DNA of 64,000 nucleotides from Weissella confusa (GCA_041871065.1 CP168942.1:1458501-1522500), one strand, 5' to 3'. Positions 1-8,455 are shown, numbered from the stretch's first letter. Notes: a model not told the origin generated them from the letters alone. Made by a program: numbers and translations.

Positions 1-1951
1 CAAACTTCGTAGCCTGTACTGCGGTTCCTGCTGAACCGATACCAGATAGCAACTTTCCAGCTGTTGACTTAAAGAAACCTGTATTACGAGCTAATCGTCC
101 GGCCTCACCAGCTGCGGTCAATCCTTGTAGTGATGCGCCCTTTGCGCTCAAGCGAGAAAACAGCCCGCCAGCCGCTTTTGCTTCAGCTTGAGCTGCCAAG
201 CGTTCTGAACGTGTATTAAATTGTCCAGCACCGTTTGCTGAGGCACCGCCTACGCCACCAGCACCATTCATTCCACTGGTACCAGTAAACCGACCAACAG
301 CACTGCTAAACACGCTCGTAGCCTTGCTAAATACGCTATCGCTAGAACTGCGTGCCTTTGATAATCCAGGAATTATGCTAGAAAGGCCCTTGATACTATC
401 ACCAATCAGCCCCGCCCCACCTTTGAGCACCTTAAACGCAGCACCCGCTGTTAGCGCAACACCTACAAAGCGACCAACTGTGCTGATCACATCAGAAAGT
501 TTTTTCTGCGAACCTTCAGGAAGCATTTTGCCAATGCTTGACCCAACGCTCTTAATGCCATCAATACCCTTTTTGATTACCGCAAAGGTATCTTTGACAC
601 CGCCCCAAGCACCGCCGCTAAACGTTTTGACGTAAGGCGCAATAATTCTGGCACCTTCACCAATTCCATTAGCTACGCCAACCAGCGAATCCGTTATGCG
701 CTTTGAATTAGACTTCAGCTTATCAATATCCGTGAAACTACCTGAAAGTTTTCCTAGGATATTCTTGAATGCGCCACCCTTAGCAATACCGTCAGAGAAA
801 CCTTGCATGATTTCAGACAGCATGTAGCCACCAGCAGCCTTACCAGAACGCAAGACACCAGGTAGCGTTGAATTGAAGCGTTCTGACGCCTTAGAGATAC
901 CACCAGAATTACCATATCGATCAATTCCACGGTATGCGGTTTGCGCAGATACAGCGCCCCAATCATAGCCCGTACCAGTTTTGTTCAAACCAAGCTCATG
1001 ACCAGTTTCACGCTTGTACTCTTTACGAATAGCACGGGTAATTTTACCGTCGACCAGGTTCAATGACTTGGCAATTGCCCCGTTCATCTTACCCATATCA
1101 CCGGTATTACCGATAGCCGTCTTAAGCATTTCCATTTCACGTTGGTTAAGCGCATTGGCGTCTTGGATGTTGAACACACCTTTCAACAACTTTTGCGTCT
1201 TGCCAACACTTCCAGAATACTCACCGGCATCTGAAGAATAGATTTGCTTTGCGAAACCATTAGCCTCTGTGTAGTCATTACCAGCGAGAATTGCTGTTCG
1301 CATTGTGGCATCACTTGCACGCTTAGCCTGCACGGTCAGTTCAGAACCTTTCACATTCTTGTGTGCGTCTTGGATAGAAGTCGCCCACATAGCTTGGCCT
1401 GATTGACGTTCTTTCAACGTTTCCCAACCAGTGTTGACCATGCCCTTAACACCATCAGCAAGCCCCATAACGGCAGTTGCGCCCAACATACCAACTGAGA
1501 ACATGGCAGTTGCTTCTTTGAATGAGTCTTTCAGCTTTTGACCGGTTTTACTCATTTCGGCAGCCTGTTTCTGTGCAGCTTGTGCGCCACTCGAAGCAGA
1601 CTGTTTTTGCGCATTGGCTGCGCTTTTAGCAGCCGATTCAAGTTTCTTGTATGACTCGGTTGCCCGATTAATGTCATCAATCTGCCCCTTGAATTGGTTA
1701 CCACCAGAAGTCGACGTCTTCATTGCCGCTTCTGTTTTTTCACTCATAGCGCGCAACTTCTCTAATGAATCAGTTGCACGCTTAGCACCATCTGAATAAC
1801 CGTTGAATGAGTTACCAGACACCTTGCCAGAAAAGCCAGACAAACCTTGAGCAGCTTCTTTCAGCTCTCGTATGGCAGCACTGGCTTTCTTCAAGTCATC
1901 AATACCAGAGACGTTCATCTCCGTCTTGATTGTTGTTGAATATTCACCCAT
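1..1951 (-). CDS. Tail tape measure protein (3' end outside window)
   Basis: An open minus-strand frame of 650 codons starts at ATG 1951, overlapping the stop of the preceding frame (TAATG). It continues past the window edge without a stop. The N-terminus is Ala/Lys/Glu-rich and coiled-coil-like (motifs DDLKKASAAIRELKE and KRATDSLEKLRAMSEK), followed by a hydrophobic stretch (GATAVMGLADGV). This composition, the great length and the position just after the tail chaperone genes are typical of tape measures, which set tail length and form part of the DNA channel. The family is assigned from context and composition. Confidence 0.88.
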   Translation of the reverse strand, partial: MGEYSTTIKTEMNVSGIDDLKKASAAIRELKEAAQGLSGFSGKVSGNSFNGYSDGAKRATDSLEKLRAMSEKTEAAMKTSTSGGNQFKGQIDDINRATESYKKLESAAKSAANAQKQSASSGAQAAQKQAAEMSKTGQKLKDSFKEATAMFSVGMLGATAVMGLADGVKGMVNTGWETLKERQSGQAMWATSIQDAHKNVKGSELTVQAKRASDATMRTAILAGNDYTEANGFAKQIYSSDAGEYSGSVGKTQKLLKGVFNIQDANALNQREMEMLKTAIGNTGDMGKMNGAIAKSLNLVDGKITRAIRKEYKRETGHELGLNKTGTGYDWGAVSAQTAYRGIDRYGNSGGISKASERFNSTLPGVLRSGKAAGGYMLSEIMQGFSDGIAKGGAFKNILGKLSGSFTDIDKLKSNSKRITDSLVGVANGIGEGARIIAPYVKTFSGGAWGGVKDTFAVIKKGIDGIKSVGSSIGKMLPEGSQKKLSDVISTVGRFVGVALTAGAAFKVLKGGAGLIGDSIKGLSSIIPGLSKARSSSDSVFSKATSVFSSAVGRFTGTSGMNGAGGVGGASANGAGQFNTRSERLAAQAEAKAAGGLFSRLSAKGASLQGLTAAGEAGRLARNTGFFKSTAGKLLSGIGSAGTAVQATKF

Positions 1952-2187
1952 TACTCTTCACCACCCAAACCAAAAGGACCGCTCACATAAGCTTGTTTCT
2001 TATCAGCCAGCGCATTTAGGTATTGCAGCTCTTTTAAAGTCGCATGATCAATTTCTTCTCGTGATGCAACTCCCGCAATTACCGGCCATTCATATATCCA
2101 ATTATCTTCAACATCCTTGTTAGTGAAGTATTCACTTGGATAGTGACTAGTCGTCAAACTCACCAAGAAACAAGTCTGCCTCGTCAA
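1951..2187 (-). CDS. Tail assembly chaperone, downstream frame (gpT-like, probably made by frameshift)
   Basis: This 78-codon frame overlaps the end of the previous chaperone gene by about 40 nt in the +1 frame and has no ribosome binding site. Its only early start is a TTG inside the upstream gene. It ends one base into the tape measure ATG. This is the classic gpG/gpGT layout, in which a minority of ribosomes change frame to make a longer chaperone that coats the tape measure. The frame relation needs a +1 (or -2) shift. I see no textbook slippery heptamer; the upstream stop context GAC-TAG-T is one possible site. Confidence 0.7.
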   Translation of the reverse strand: MTRQTCFLVSLTTSHYPSEYFTNKDVEDNWIYEWPVIAGVASREEIDHATLKELQYLNALADKKQAYVSGPFGLGGEE

Positions 2188-2470
2188 TCAATTGTGATAG
2201 TCCTGGGCGCTCGTCGAATGAATCAACATCCAAACCAGCTGGTTCAACAACGACTTGCTCCAACAATTGGTCAGCAAATACAGAACGTGCAATCAAACCA
2301 TTAGGCATGCGTGAGTTGTCCAAGATTTCCATCGCTGCACGCATTCCTGGGTATTGCAACTTGTACGTCCAGTCCTTACCGTTCTTGTCCGTGATTACCA
2401 CCGTCTTTTGCTTACCAAACTTATTCTCTGGCTTTGCTTCAACTTGTTGGTTCTTTACTTCTTCTAACAT
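2147..2470 (-). CDS. Tail assembly chaperone, upstream frame (gpG-like)
   Basis: A 107-residue acidic protein. The start is ATG 2470 because GGAGGATATTAAC precedes it; the longer open frame to 2542 would run through a structured non-coding stretch. It has a basic N-terminal half (KTVVITDKNGKDWTYKLQ) and an acidic tail ending LFLGEFDD. Its position between the tail tube and tape measure genes, and the overlap with a frame lacking its own start, identify it as the abundant short tail chaperone. No similarity search was possible, so the assignment rests on gene order. Confidence 0.75.
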   Translation of the reverse strand: MLEEVKNQQVEAKPENKFGKQKTVVITDKNGKDWTYKLQYPGMRAAMEILDNSRMPNGLIARSVFADQLLEQVVVEPAGLDVDSFDERPGLSQLIDEADLFLGEFDD

Positions 2471-2479
2471 GTTAATATC

Positions 2480-2570
2480 CTCCAAATATAGACGGGCACC
2501 GGCCCTTAGTAATTTGTGGCCAATTGCCACTAGTAATGACACAGGAGTCGAACCTGTGCCATCAAAAAAG
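2480..2570 (-). other. Structured intergenic RNA with a perfect tRNA T-arm
   Basis: The 118-nt gap between the tail tube stop and the chaperone start is large for this tightly packed operon. On the minus strand it folds into a T-arm-like hairpin (CACAGG, loop TTCGACT, CCTGTG; 2540-2558), a hairpin GTGGC-AATTG-GCCAC, and GGGC-CGGT-GCCC, then the RBS. No complete tRNA can be drawn, because too few bases precede the T-arm. It may be a tRNA remnant or a 5' UTR control element. Confidence 0.5.
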
Positions 2571-2588
2571 CTATCAAAATTCGATTAC

Positions 2589-2990
2589 TTATCGAACTTC
2601 AATAGCCATATCCAATGTTTCGATTGTGTAAGTTCGCTTAGGCGTTTGCTTACCATAAGCACCGTCAGCCGGCTTCGCGATAAACGCACGCGTAGCAGAA
2701 ATCTTCTCAGTATCTGACAAGATAACAACCGGGAATTGCTTGTGAGCATTTGCCAAGGTGTTCAAATACTTGTGAGAAGCGGAATTGCCTGACAAGTTAA
2801 TCGTGATTTGTCCCAATCGTGAGTTGTTAACCGCGAATGAGGCGAACCCTTGCGCATCAACTTCAGTTGTAATCATATCTTCCTTGTTGGTGTATGAAAT
2901 CATATCACCGTCTTGGAATCCAATAATGACCTTGCCGTCGACGGTCAACGTGACCGACTTGGCGTCATAAGCCTTCATATCTTCAGCCAT
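2589..2990 (-). CDS. Tail tube protein (DUF3277-like)
   Basis: A 133-residue protein starting at ATG 2990 behind GGGGTGATATAG. It is predicted to form the inner tube of the contractile tail. The sequence is beta-rich (VTLTVDGKVIIGFQDGDMISY, RLGQITINLSG) and resembles the DUF3277 tail tube family that follows DUF3383 sheath-like proteins in other phages. Length and position immediately after the sheath gene fit. The family name comes from recognition of pattern and order, not a database hit. Confidence 0.75.
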   Translation of the reverse strand: MAEDMKAYDAKSVTLTVDGKVIIGFQDGDMISYTNKEDMITTEVDAQGFASFAVNNSRLGQITINLSGNSASHKYLNTLANAHKQFPVVILSDTEKISATRAFIAKPADGAYGKQTPKRTYTIETLDMAIEVR

Positions 2991-3002
2991 CTATATCACC
3001 CC

Positions 3003-4067
3003 TTAAATATCGCCAATAGTTCCGTGAATTGTAACGTCATGGATAGCACCAGCACGCGTGTAAGTGAATGACAATCCATTGTACTTACGTGACGAGATAT
3101 CCGCTGCAGCTTGTTGATCACGCGTTTGAGCAGTGACTGTGAATTGACCGGCACCAGTCTCAGGGTTAACCAAGATAATACCGTTATCAGTTGCTTGACG
3201 AAGTACCGTCGTAACAGCAGCTTCAAGTTGAGCGATACCAGTCATGTCGTATGACAACTTATCCACTGATTGCAACAAGTTTTGGATATTCGTTTCCAAA
3301 GTTGCTCGTACCCAATCATCACCAAGCAATGCGTCGATATAATCTCCGCCCAGCGTCAAACCTTCTGATGTTTGGTCCTTGCCTGCCTTAACAACATACA
3401 AGTTGACGTTGTTCTTAGTGGCAATAGAAACTACAGAACCATTAGCCTTAATCGCCGTTGAACCAGTCAATGACTTAAACTTCCAAGTTGTAGAACCTGG
3501 CGTCTTGTTACCGACCGCCCCGACGAAGGCTCCGATATTGTAGCTTTGTTCAGCGTCAACACCGCCAATCATAAACGTGCGGGCATTACCGTAGAACGGT
3601 GCATTCTTGACAGCTTCCAATGCGGTAATTGCACCAGCTGGTGCACCGTCAAAGCCAGTTCCTGATACAACCAAGAACTTACGACCATATGCCTCAATCG
3701 CGTTAGACATTGCAACAATGTCATTTTGCGTTGAAGGCACAATAGCACCGAACTCCCAGCCATCACCCAGAGCCGTTTCAAGCTTCGTGGTAGTTGCTGA
3801 ACCATCAGTTGAATTAGGCACACCATAGATAAACAATGTTTGTCCGTGTGCTTCTTGTGCAAAGAACCCCTTAGCAATTTGTGTTGCTTCGGCTCCCAAA
3901 TTTAAACCACGATCAGTAATTTCTTGCAACGTTGATACATTCGTATCAGCAATCACTTCATTCGTACCGTTTTGTACGATAAAGATGGCCAAGTTACCAA
4001 GATTTACTGGTTGTGCTGGTGACGCCACGTCCAAAATGACGTGTACGTCTAGCAAATCATTCGCCAT
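3003..4067 (-). CDS. Contractile tail sheath-like protein (DUF3383-like)
   Basis: A 354-residue protein that probably forms the contractile outer sheath. It has a small N-terminal beta domain, a central region of alternating strands and helices (WEFGAIVPSTQNDIVAMSNAIEAYGRKFLVVSG), a motif DDWVRATLETNIQNLL, and a C-terminal ITVTAQ-type strand domain. It resembles the DUF3383 family encoded next to DUF3277 tail tubes in myovirus-type phages. With the tube gene 12 bp downstream, this is the main evidence that prophage 1 is contractile-tailed. ATG 4067 follows AGGAGAAATAAGTA. Confidence 0.78.
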   Translation of the reverse strand: MANDLLDVHVILDVASPAQPVNLGNLAIFIVQNGTNEVIADTNVSTLQEITDRGLNLGAEATQIAKGFFAQEAHGQTLFIYGVPNSTDGSATTTKLETALGDGWEFGAIVPSTQNDIVAMSNAIEAYGRKFLVVSGTGFDGAPAGAITALEAVKNAPFYGNARTFMIGGVDAEQSYNIGAFVGAVGNKTPGSTTWKFKSLTGSTAIKANGSVVSIATKNNVNLYVVKAGKDQTSEGLTLGGDYIDALLGDDWVRATLETNIQNLLQSVDKLSYDMTGIAQLEAAVTTVLRQATDNGIILVNPETGAGQFTVTAQTRDQQAAADISSRKYNGLSFTYTRAGAIHDVTIHGTIGDI

Positions 4068-4079
4068 TACTTATTTCTC

Positions 4080-4553
4080 CTATTTTTCTTGTACATCAAC
4101 GCTGTCGATTTGCGGCATCTGTTCGTCAACGAATGGATCCCGTAACCGCAAGCGCATATCAAATCCGACCATGAACTTGTCAGCCGTCGAATTTTGAATT
4201 GAACGAATATTTGTCGGCATAACTTCCGCAATCACGATATCAGCTTGTCGTAACTGAGTTAATGATGCATCAGTCACGAACTGATTACGTAAGTTTTCCG
4301 ACAAATTGAGAGCTTCTAATTTTTTCAAAGCGTAGTGAGTAAAACTAACCACCGCTTCAAAGGGAACACGTTCAGTAACGTCGTAGTGTTCATAGATGTC
4401 GATACGAGGACTAATAATGTCGAATACAACAAAAGGCGCTGCCGGAATTTCTCCAGCACCGCCTAGTTCAATCATGGTCAGTCCCTGCGTGTCCTTAATG
4501 ATTGTGCTGAATACCTTGTACAGCACCGAATAATCATACGTCTGTATTGCCAT
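4080..4553 (-). CDS. Neck / tail terminator-like protein
   Basis: A 157-residue protein beginning MAIQTYDYSVLYKVF. The PAAPFVVFDIISPRID segment and the central strand pattern resemble phage neck terminators (the 'PYVTY'-type family) that cap the tail tube and join it to the head. Its position just before the sheath gene agrees. The start overlaps the end of the preceding connector gene by about 20 bp, suggesting translational coupling. Assignment is by context and motif only. Confidence 0.6.
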   Translation of the reverse strand: MAIQTYDYSVLYKVFSTIIKDTQGLTMIELGGAGEIPAAPFVVFDIISPRIDIYEHYDVTERVPFEAVVSFTHYALKKLEALNLSENLRNQFVTDASLTQLRQADIVIAEVMPTNIRSIQNSTADKFMVGFDMRLRLRDPFVDEQMPQIDSVDVQEK

Positions 4554-4914
4554 TCAATGCCTCCTCAGTCTTCAATTCGTATTGGATGACATTTGAGTAG
4601 TCCTTGTATGACTGCTTACCTGTCACTCGATACCTCACATCATTGTGTTCTACTAACGTTCCTTCAGGAAAGTCATGCTCCGAAAACCATGCCACCGTTT
4701 CTTCAGTATCATCACCCTGTTCGGTACTAATTAGCTGACCAGCAAGAATAGAACTTGTAATCGAGAACGTTAGAAACGGCTCATACAAGCTAACAGGCTC
4801 GCTTTCAGTTTCAACCCACTGACCGTCTACCCAATCACCAGTAGCTTTCGGATGCACCATCAGATTAGTTCCAAACATTTGAATAAGCGAGCTCATATCA
4901 AGATAAAAAGCCAT
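4534..4914 (-). CDS. Head-tail connector protein (stopper-like)
   Basis: A 126-residue protein using ATG 4914 (GGAGAGTTAGTAAT precedes it). It has an N-terminal helix followed by strands; VRYRVTGKQSYKDYSNVIQYEL is the kind of beta-barrel ending seen in head-closure proteins. It lies within the usual connector cluster between the capsid and the sheath. No specific family was recognised with certainty. Confidence 0.55.
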   Translation of the reverse strand: MAFYLDMSSLIQMFGTNLMVHPKATGDWVDGQWVETESEPVSLYEPFLTFSITSSILAGQLISTEQGDDTEETVAWFSEHDFPEGTLVEHNDVRYRVTGKQSYKDYSNVIQYELKTEEALNGNTDV

Positions 4915-4918
4915 ATTA

Positions 4919-5356
4919 CTAACTCTCCTTGTGTGTGACTGCGCCAATCATATCTCCGGTATCAATCAACGGCTGACTAGAACCCTTATGTGACACCGTA
5001 GCCGGTGCAAGTGGTGCGAAATTACCGGCACGAATAGTCTTTTGAATATCATCAGCCATTTTGCTGCCGAGTTGTGACATCAAGGCGGTTGTTGAGAGAT
5101 TTCCAGTAAATACCTTCAGAACATCACCACCGACATCATTCGCCCACTTACGTTCATTCTCATATTGAGTATTACGTAGGAATGGGCGGGCTGGAATACC
5201 CCGACTTGTCCCGTATTCATTCCACATTGCTTTTTTAGCAGCGAAGCCACCAAATATACCCGCTTCAGCTTCTCGCCCGTCAACGGCTTCTAATCGTGCA
5301 ATCATTTCATCTAAATCGAAATTAGATTCGACAGACGTGTCACATGTTATTTCCAT
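4919..5356 (-). CDS. Tail completion / HK97 gp10-like connector protein
   Basis: A 145-residue protein starting at ATG 5356 after AGGTGATCATC. The motif NEYGTSRGIPARPFLR is characteristic of gp10-like and virion morphogenesis proteins, which complete the head-tail interface. A C-terminal PLAPATVSHKGSSQPLIDTGDM segment is also typical of this group. Genes on either side are connectors. Function is inferred from the ARPFLR motif and order. Confidence 0.7.
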   Translation of the reverse strand: MEITCDTSVESNFDLDEMIARLEAVDGREAEAGIFGGFAAKKAMWNEYGTSRGIPARPFLRNTQYENERKWANDVGGDVLKVFTGNLSTTALMSQLGSKMADDIQKTIRAGNFAPLAPATVSHKGSSQPLIDTGDMIGAVTHKES

Positions 5357-5365
5357 GATGATCAC

Positions 5366-5701
5366 CTAGATGAATACAGCAACATTAGCTCCACCTTGCA
5401 AGCTGTCTAACAAGTCTTGATATTGGCGCAAATAATCGCTCATTCCGCCAGTATCCTTGTATTCGATAGACATTACAGACAAAGTTTGCTTCTTAACGTT
5501 GCTGTTCTGATTGTTCACAACGCTTGCATAGTGAGCACCCAAGTAACCGGCAGCCATTTCTAGCTTTGGGTCCTTGAATCCGTCCTGCGTTGCGACCGTA
5601 ATCGCATCCTCTGCCAATACCTCTAGCGTGTTAGGTGGAACAGACGCTAATTGTGGCGCTAACATCTTAATTCTTGTAACTACTTTTGCTACGTCTGCCA
5701 T
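5366..5701 (-). CDS. Head-tail adaptor (DUF4054-like)
   Basis: A 111-residue, mostly helical protein: MADVAKVVTRIKMLAPQLA, then AAGYLGAHYAS and a C-terminal SDYLRQYQDLLDSL. This resembles DUF4054 head-tail adaptors, which sit just after the capsid genes. It is followed within 10 bp by the gp10-like connector. It probably docks to the portal ring. Confidence 0.7.
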   Translation of the reverse strand: MADVAKVVTRIKMLAPQLASVPPNTLEVLAEDAITVATQDGFKDPKLEMAAGYLGAHYASVVNNQNSNVKKQTLSVMSIEYKDTGGMSDYLRQYQDLLDSLQGGANVAVFI

Positions 5702-5709
5702 ATCAGCAC

Positions 5710-6309
5710 CTACTTAATCTTCAATACTCGTCCAATAAACAACACGTTAGACATAAGACCGTTGAGTCGCTTCAAGTTGCCAACGCTCATGTGAAAGCTA
5801 TTAGCAATAGATGCCAGCGTGTCGCCGTCTTGTACCGTGTATGTGTTCTCTGGGCGTGTTTCAGGAACCGGCGCAGTCTCTACTGGCTTTGGCATGAAAA
5901 TACTTGCCCAATCATGTGATTGAGCTGGTGCCTCCGGTTCAGTCGGCGTAACTGGTACTTCTGGCGTGACCGGTTGCGGGTCAACTGGCGCACTCTCTAC
6001 CGGCGCTTCTGGTTGAACAGCTGATGATGATGAGTCTGGTTGAGCAGGTTGTACGTCAACAGCTGCACTTGATGAAGCCATTGATGACGAATCTGAAGCG
6101 GATGAAGCTGAATCAGCTACAGAAGATGTAGCCTCACTTTGTCCGACAATCGTCGCCTCGCTTTCAGCTTGATCAATATCTTCTTGTGGCTCACCAGGAA
6201 CCAACTTCAACAAGTCAGCCTTTTGTGCGTTTGATGGATACTCAATACCATGTGAATCAAGCCAGGACTTAATTTCGGTAACAGTATTCTTATCAGTGAC
6301 AATATCCAT
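5710..6309 (-). CDS. HeH-like plus LysM protein encoded among the capsid genes
   Basis: A 199-residue protein with three parts. Residues 9-38 form a HeH/SAP-like helical motif (TVTEIKSWLDSHGIEY...ADLLKLV). Residues 45-150 are a low-complexity Ser/Ala/Pro/Glu/Val linker. The last 45 residues are a LysM domain (YTVQDGDTLASIANSF, NLKRLNGL, IGRVLKIK). LysM binds N-acetylglucosamine in peptidoglycan. There is no signal peptide. It lies between the major capsid and adaptor genes, so a capsid-borne or internal virion role is likely. The HeH-like motif recurs in two other proteins of this window. Confidence 0.8.
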   Translation of the reverse strand: MDIVTDKNTVTEIKSWLDSHGIEYPSNAQKADLLKLVPGEPQEDIDQAESEATIVGQSEATSSVADSASSASDSSSMASSSAAVDVQPAQPDSSSSAVQPEAPVESAPVDPQPVTPEVPVTPTEPEAPAQSHDWASIFMPKPVETAPVPETRPENTYTVQDGDTLASIANSFHMSVGNLKRLNGLMSNVLFIGRVLKIK

Positions 6310-6323
6310 TTAAGTCACCCCCC

Positions 6324-7337
6324 TTACAAAACAGTTGCTTGGAAGATATTGTCTGCTTGTGCCAACGTAGGAACAACCATTGTTGAAACCTTGATAACAG
6401 AACGGATAGGGTCGTGCGTCTCTTCGTAGCGGTCAGCAAACATGTTACCGATTTGTGATGATTCAACATCACCCGCTGCAACTGCACGAGCTTCTTCAGG
6501 TGTCAAACCGTAAACAGTCTCACCAACAATACCATCCGCAAACATTGCAAATTGATTGTCGTCAACGTAGTTCTTTACCGTCTTCTTACCCTTGGTGTCT
6601 ACATCAGCATACTTGCCAGTGTAAGCGCGCAAAATTGGCAACCCATTATTTTGCATAAAGGCGTCCAAGTCTGATTGCATGACCGTGCGACCATTGTTAG
6701 AACCAAAGATGTTGGCAACAACGTTCTTGTTCTTTCGCAACGCGTACAATGCCTTTTGAGACATGATTGCGCGTGTTGGGGTAACTGAAACTGATTGAGA
6801 CCATTCCAAAATTTGCTCGATTGGATCCTTACTATCGTCTGCGAAATCTGCCGTTCCCTTCTGAGACTTGTCGATACCGTAATCCACCTTATAAGAACCG
6901 CCGTTTTGGTCCTTAACTGTAATTACACCAGCGAACAACGCTTGCATACGCATCAATTCAGTTGCGGCATCAATTGAACGAACAGTGTTACCCAAATCAT
7001 CATAAACAGTGTTCATGATGTAGCTTTGCTCTTCCGGCGTACGTGGCGTACGCAACTTAACCAAATCATCTTCCTTAAGAATCATCTTCTTCTTGATGAA
7101 GAATGGTTCAGTCTCTGATACTTGTGCAGTACGGTCGCCAATTTCTGCTTCCGTATCGAAAGCGTGAACATGAGCGATAACTGGCACAGTAGTACCTGAC
7201 GTCAATACCTTGATGTCGTTTGATTGCACCTTACGTGCTGGGAACAATTCAGCACCCAATAGGTTTGGTGTTTGAACCGTCTTGGTGTAGTCCAACACGT
7301 CTTGGTGTGGGAACAAATCCAAAATATCTGTTGCCAT
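6324..7337 (-). CDS. Major capsid protein (lambda gpE-like)
   Basis: A 337-residue protein resembling the lambda-gpE-type capsid family found in SPP1-portal phages. It has the N-terminal ILDLFPHQDVLDYTKTVQ, the central VNTVYDDLGNTVRSIDAATELMRMQ-type helix and the PVIAHVHAFDTEAEIGDR segment. It follows the scaffold and decoration genes directly, with RBS AGAAGGAGAAATAAAAA. It builds the icosahedral shell. The capsid type differs from the HK97-type capsid of prophage 2, showing that the two prophages are unrelated in their head modules. Confidence 0.85.
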   Translation of the reverse strand: MATDILDLFPHQDVLDYTKTVQTPNLLGAELFPARKVQSNDIKVLTSGTTVPVIAHVHAFDTEAEIGDRTAQVSETEPFFIKKKMILKEDDLVKLRTPRTPEEQSYIMNTVYDDLGNTVRSIDAATELMRMQALFAGVITVKDQNGGSYKVDYGIDKSQKGTADFADDSKDPIEQILEWSQSVSVTPTRAIMSQKALYALRKNKNVVANIFGSNNGRTVMQSDLDAFMQNNGLPILRAYTGKYADVDTKGKKTVKNYVDDNQFAMFADGIVGETVYGLTPEEARAVAAGDVESSQIGNMFADRYEETHDPIRSVIKVSTMVVPTLAQADNIFQATVL

Positions 7338-7353
7338 TTTTTATTTCTCCTTC

Positions 7354-7686
7354 TTAGTTAGTAGTGGTTCCTGAACCACCCGCAGTAGATGGTGCTGGAG
7401 CTTCACCGCGGAACTTAATACCGATTGCCTTCAACGCCGTCTTTTGAGCGTCAGTCAACGCTACTGGTAGACGGTCAGGCAAAACATATCCCTCAACCAT
7501 TACGGATGCGGGCATTGGGTCATCAGTCGAACCAACAACATGATTAACTACCAACCCGGCAACTGCTCCATTCTTCATGAATACGGCTCCTGACTCATAT
7601 TCAGCGTCAGCCGCTTCAGTGAATGCTTGGAAACGTGATGAGGCCAACCAATTTAGTTGATCAACCTTTGTCGTCTTGTACTTCAT
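7354..7686 (-). CDS. Head decoration / stabilisation protein
   Basis: A 110-residue protein of beta type (VMVEGYVLPDRLPVALTDAQKTALKAIGIKF) with a flexible Ala/Ser/Gly/Thr C-terminal tail. Its size and its place between the scaffold and the major capsid gene fit small decoration proteins that bind the mature shell. It is 16 bp upstream of the capsid gene in the same operon. Specific family not established. Confidence 0.6.
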   Translation of the reverse strand: MKYKTTKVDQLNWLASSRFQAFTEAADAEYESGAVFMKNGAVAGLVVNHVVGSTDDPMPASVMVEGYVLPDRLPVALTDAQKTALKAIGIKFRGEAPAPSTAGGSGTTTN

Positions 7687-7702
7687 TCGTACATCCTCCT
7701 AA

Positions 7703-8335
7703 TTATTTAATGCCAAAGAAGCTGTCAGCAACATGGTTTGATGATGTGCTATTAGCGCGCTCAGCTGCCAATTGTCCACGAGACTTACCAATTGAAGTAG
7801 AAACGCCTGGATTACGTGGCGTAGTACCACGCAATGACTCTTGACGCTTTGCTTCAACTTTTTCATCAACCAACTTAGCGAATGCTGCCACTGCCGCAGT
7901 CGTTTCATCAGCCGTATCACGTACAACGAACGCCAAAGTATCCTCATCAGCAACCATGCCCTTATCAGCAAGCATCTTACTTGCTTCAGACACCATGTTT
8001 GTGTGATTAAGTTGGGCTTGCAAATCATCAGCGCGCTTTTGAGCTGCTAACAATTCTTCACTTGCCTTTTGAGCTTCATGCTCCTTGCGTTGGTCGTCAG
8101 ACATTTTGGCTACCTTTGCGGCTTCCTCTTGGTCTGCTTCCCACTTAGCACGAGCATCAGCAAGGTCCTTAGCGAACTTTGCTTCATTGGTCTTGTTAGC
8201 GCGCGATACTCTTTCAGTTAGCAATGCATTAATGTGCGCTTGTTGTTCTGGTGTGAATTGCACACCGACCTCTTGACCACCGTTGCTGTTTTCGTTTCCG
8301 TTAGCGCCTTGTGCGCCAGTAGGTTCATCAGCCAT
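7703..8335 (-). CDS. Capsid scaffold protein (DUF4355-like)
   Basis: A 210-residue, highly charged protein with a long predicted coiled coil (QAHINALLTERVSRANKTNEAKFAKDLADARAKW region, then EEAAKVAKMSDDQRKEHEA). The C-terminal tail is Ser/Thr/Asn-rich. This is the usual make-up of DUF4355-type scaffolds that direct procapsid assembly. The start ATG 8335 follows GGAGGTATGTAAC. It is preceded by a hairpin terminator, so its supply relative to the portal genes may be tuned by partial read-through. Confidence 0.75.
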   Translation of the reverse strand: MADEPTGAQGANGNENSNGGQEVGVQFTPEQQAHINALLTERVSRANKTNEAKFAKDLADARAKWEADQEEAAKVAKMSDDQRKEHEAQKASEELLAAQKRADDLQAQLNHTNMVSEASKMLADKGMVADEDTLAFVVRDTADETTAAVAAFAKLVDEKVEAKRQESLRGTTPRNPGVSTSIGKSRGQLAAERANSTSSNHVADSFFGIK

Positions 8336-8415
8336 GTTACATACCTCCGTTTACAGTCCGTCGACTATCATTTCCTTGCAGCTTTTAGGGCCAATCAGCA
8401 CGTTTTGGGCACAAT

Positions 8416-8447
8416 AAAAGCGCCCAGCCATTTCTAGCTAAGCGCTT
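8416..8447 (-). terminator. Hairpin terminator between the immunity-like gene and the scaffold gene
   Basis: On the minus strand AAGCGC pairs with GCGCTT around an inner AGC/GCT helix, followed by TTATTG. It lies after the candidate immunity gene and before the scaffold gene, in the middle of a late operon. It could act as a partial terminator. Confidence 0.55.
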
Positions 8448-8455
8448 ATTAACAA

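Noticed and set aside
2307-2717. 136-codon plus-strand frame
   Set aside because: Opposite the tail chaperone and tube genes; no promoter or RBS.
8234-8437. Plus-strand frame of 67 codons over the scaffold start
   Set aside because: No RBS and it crosses the terminator hairpin; it is the complement of the scaffold gene 5' end.
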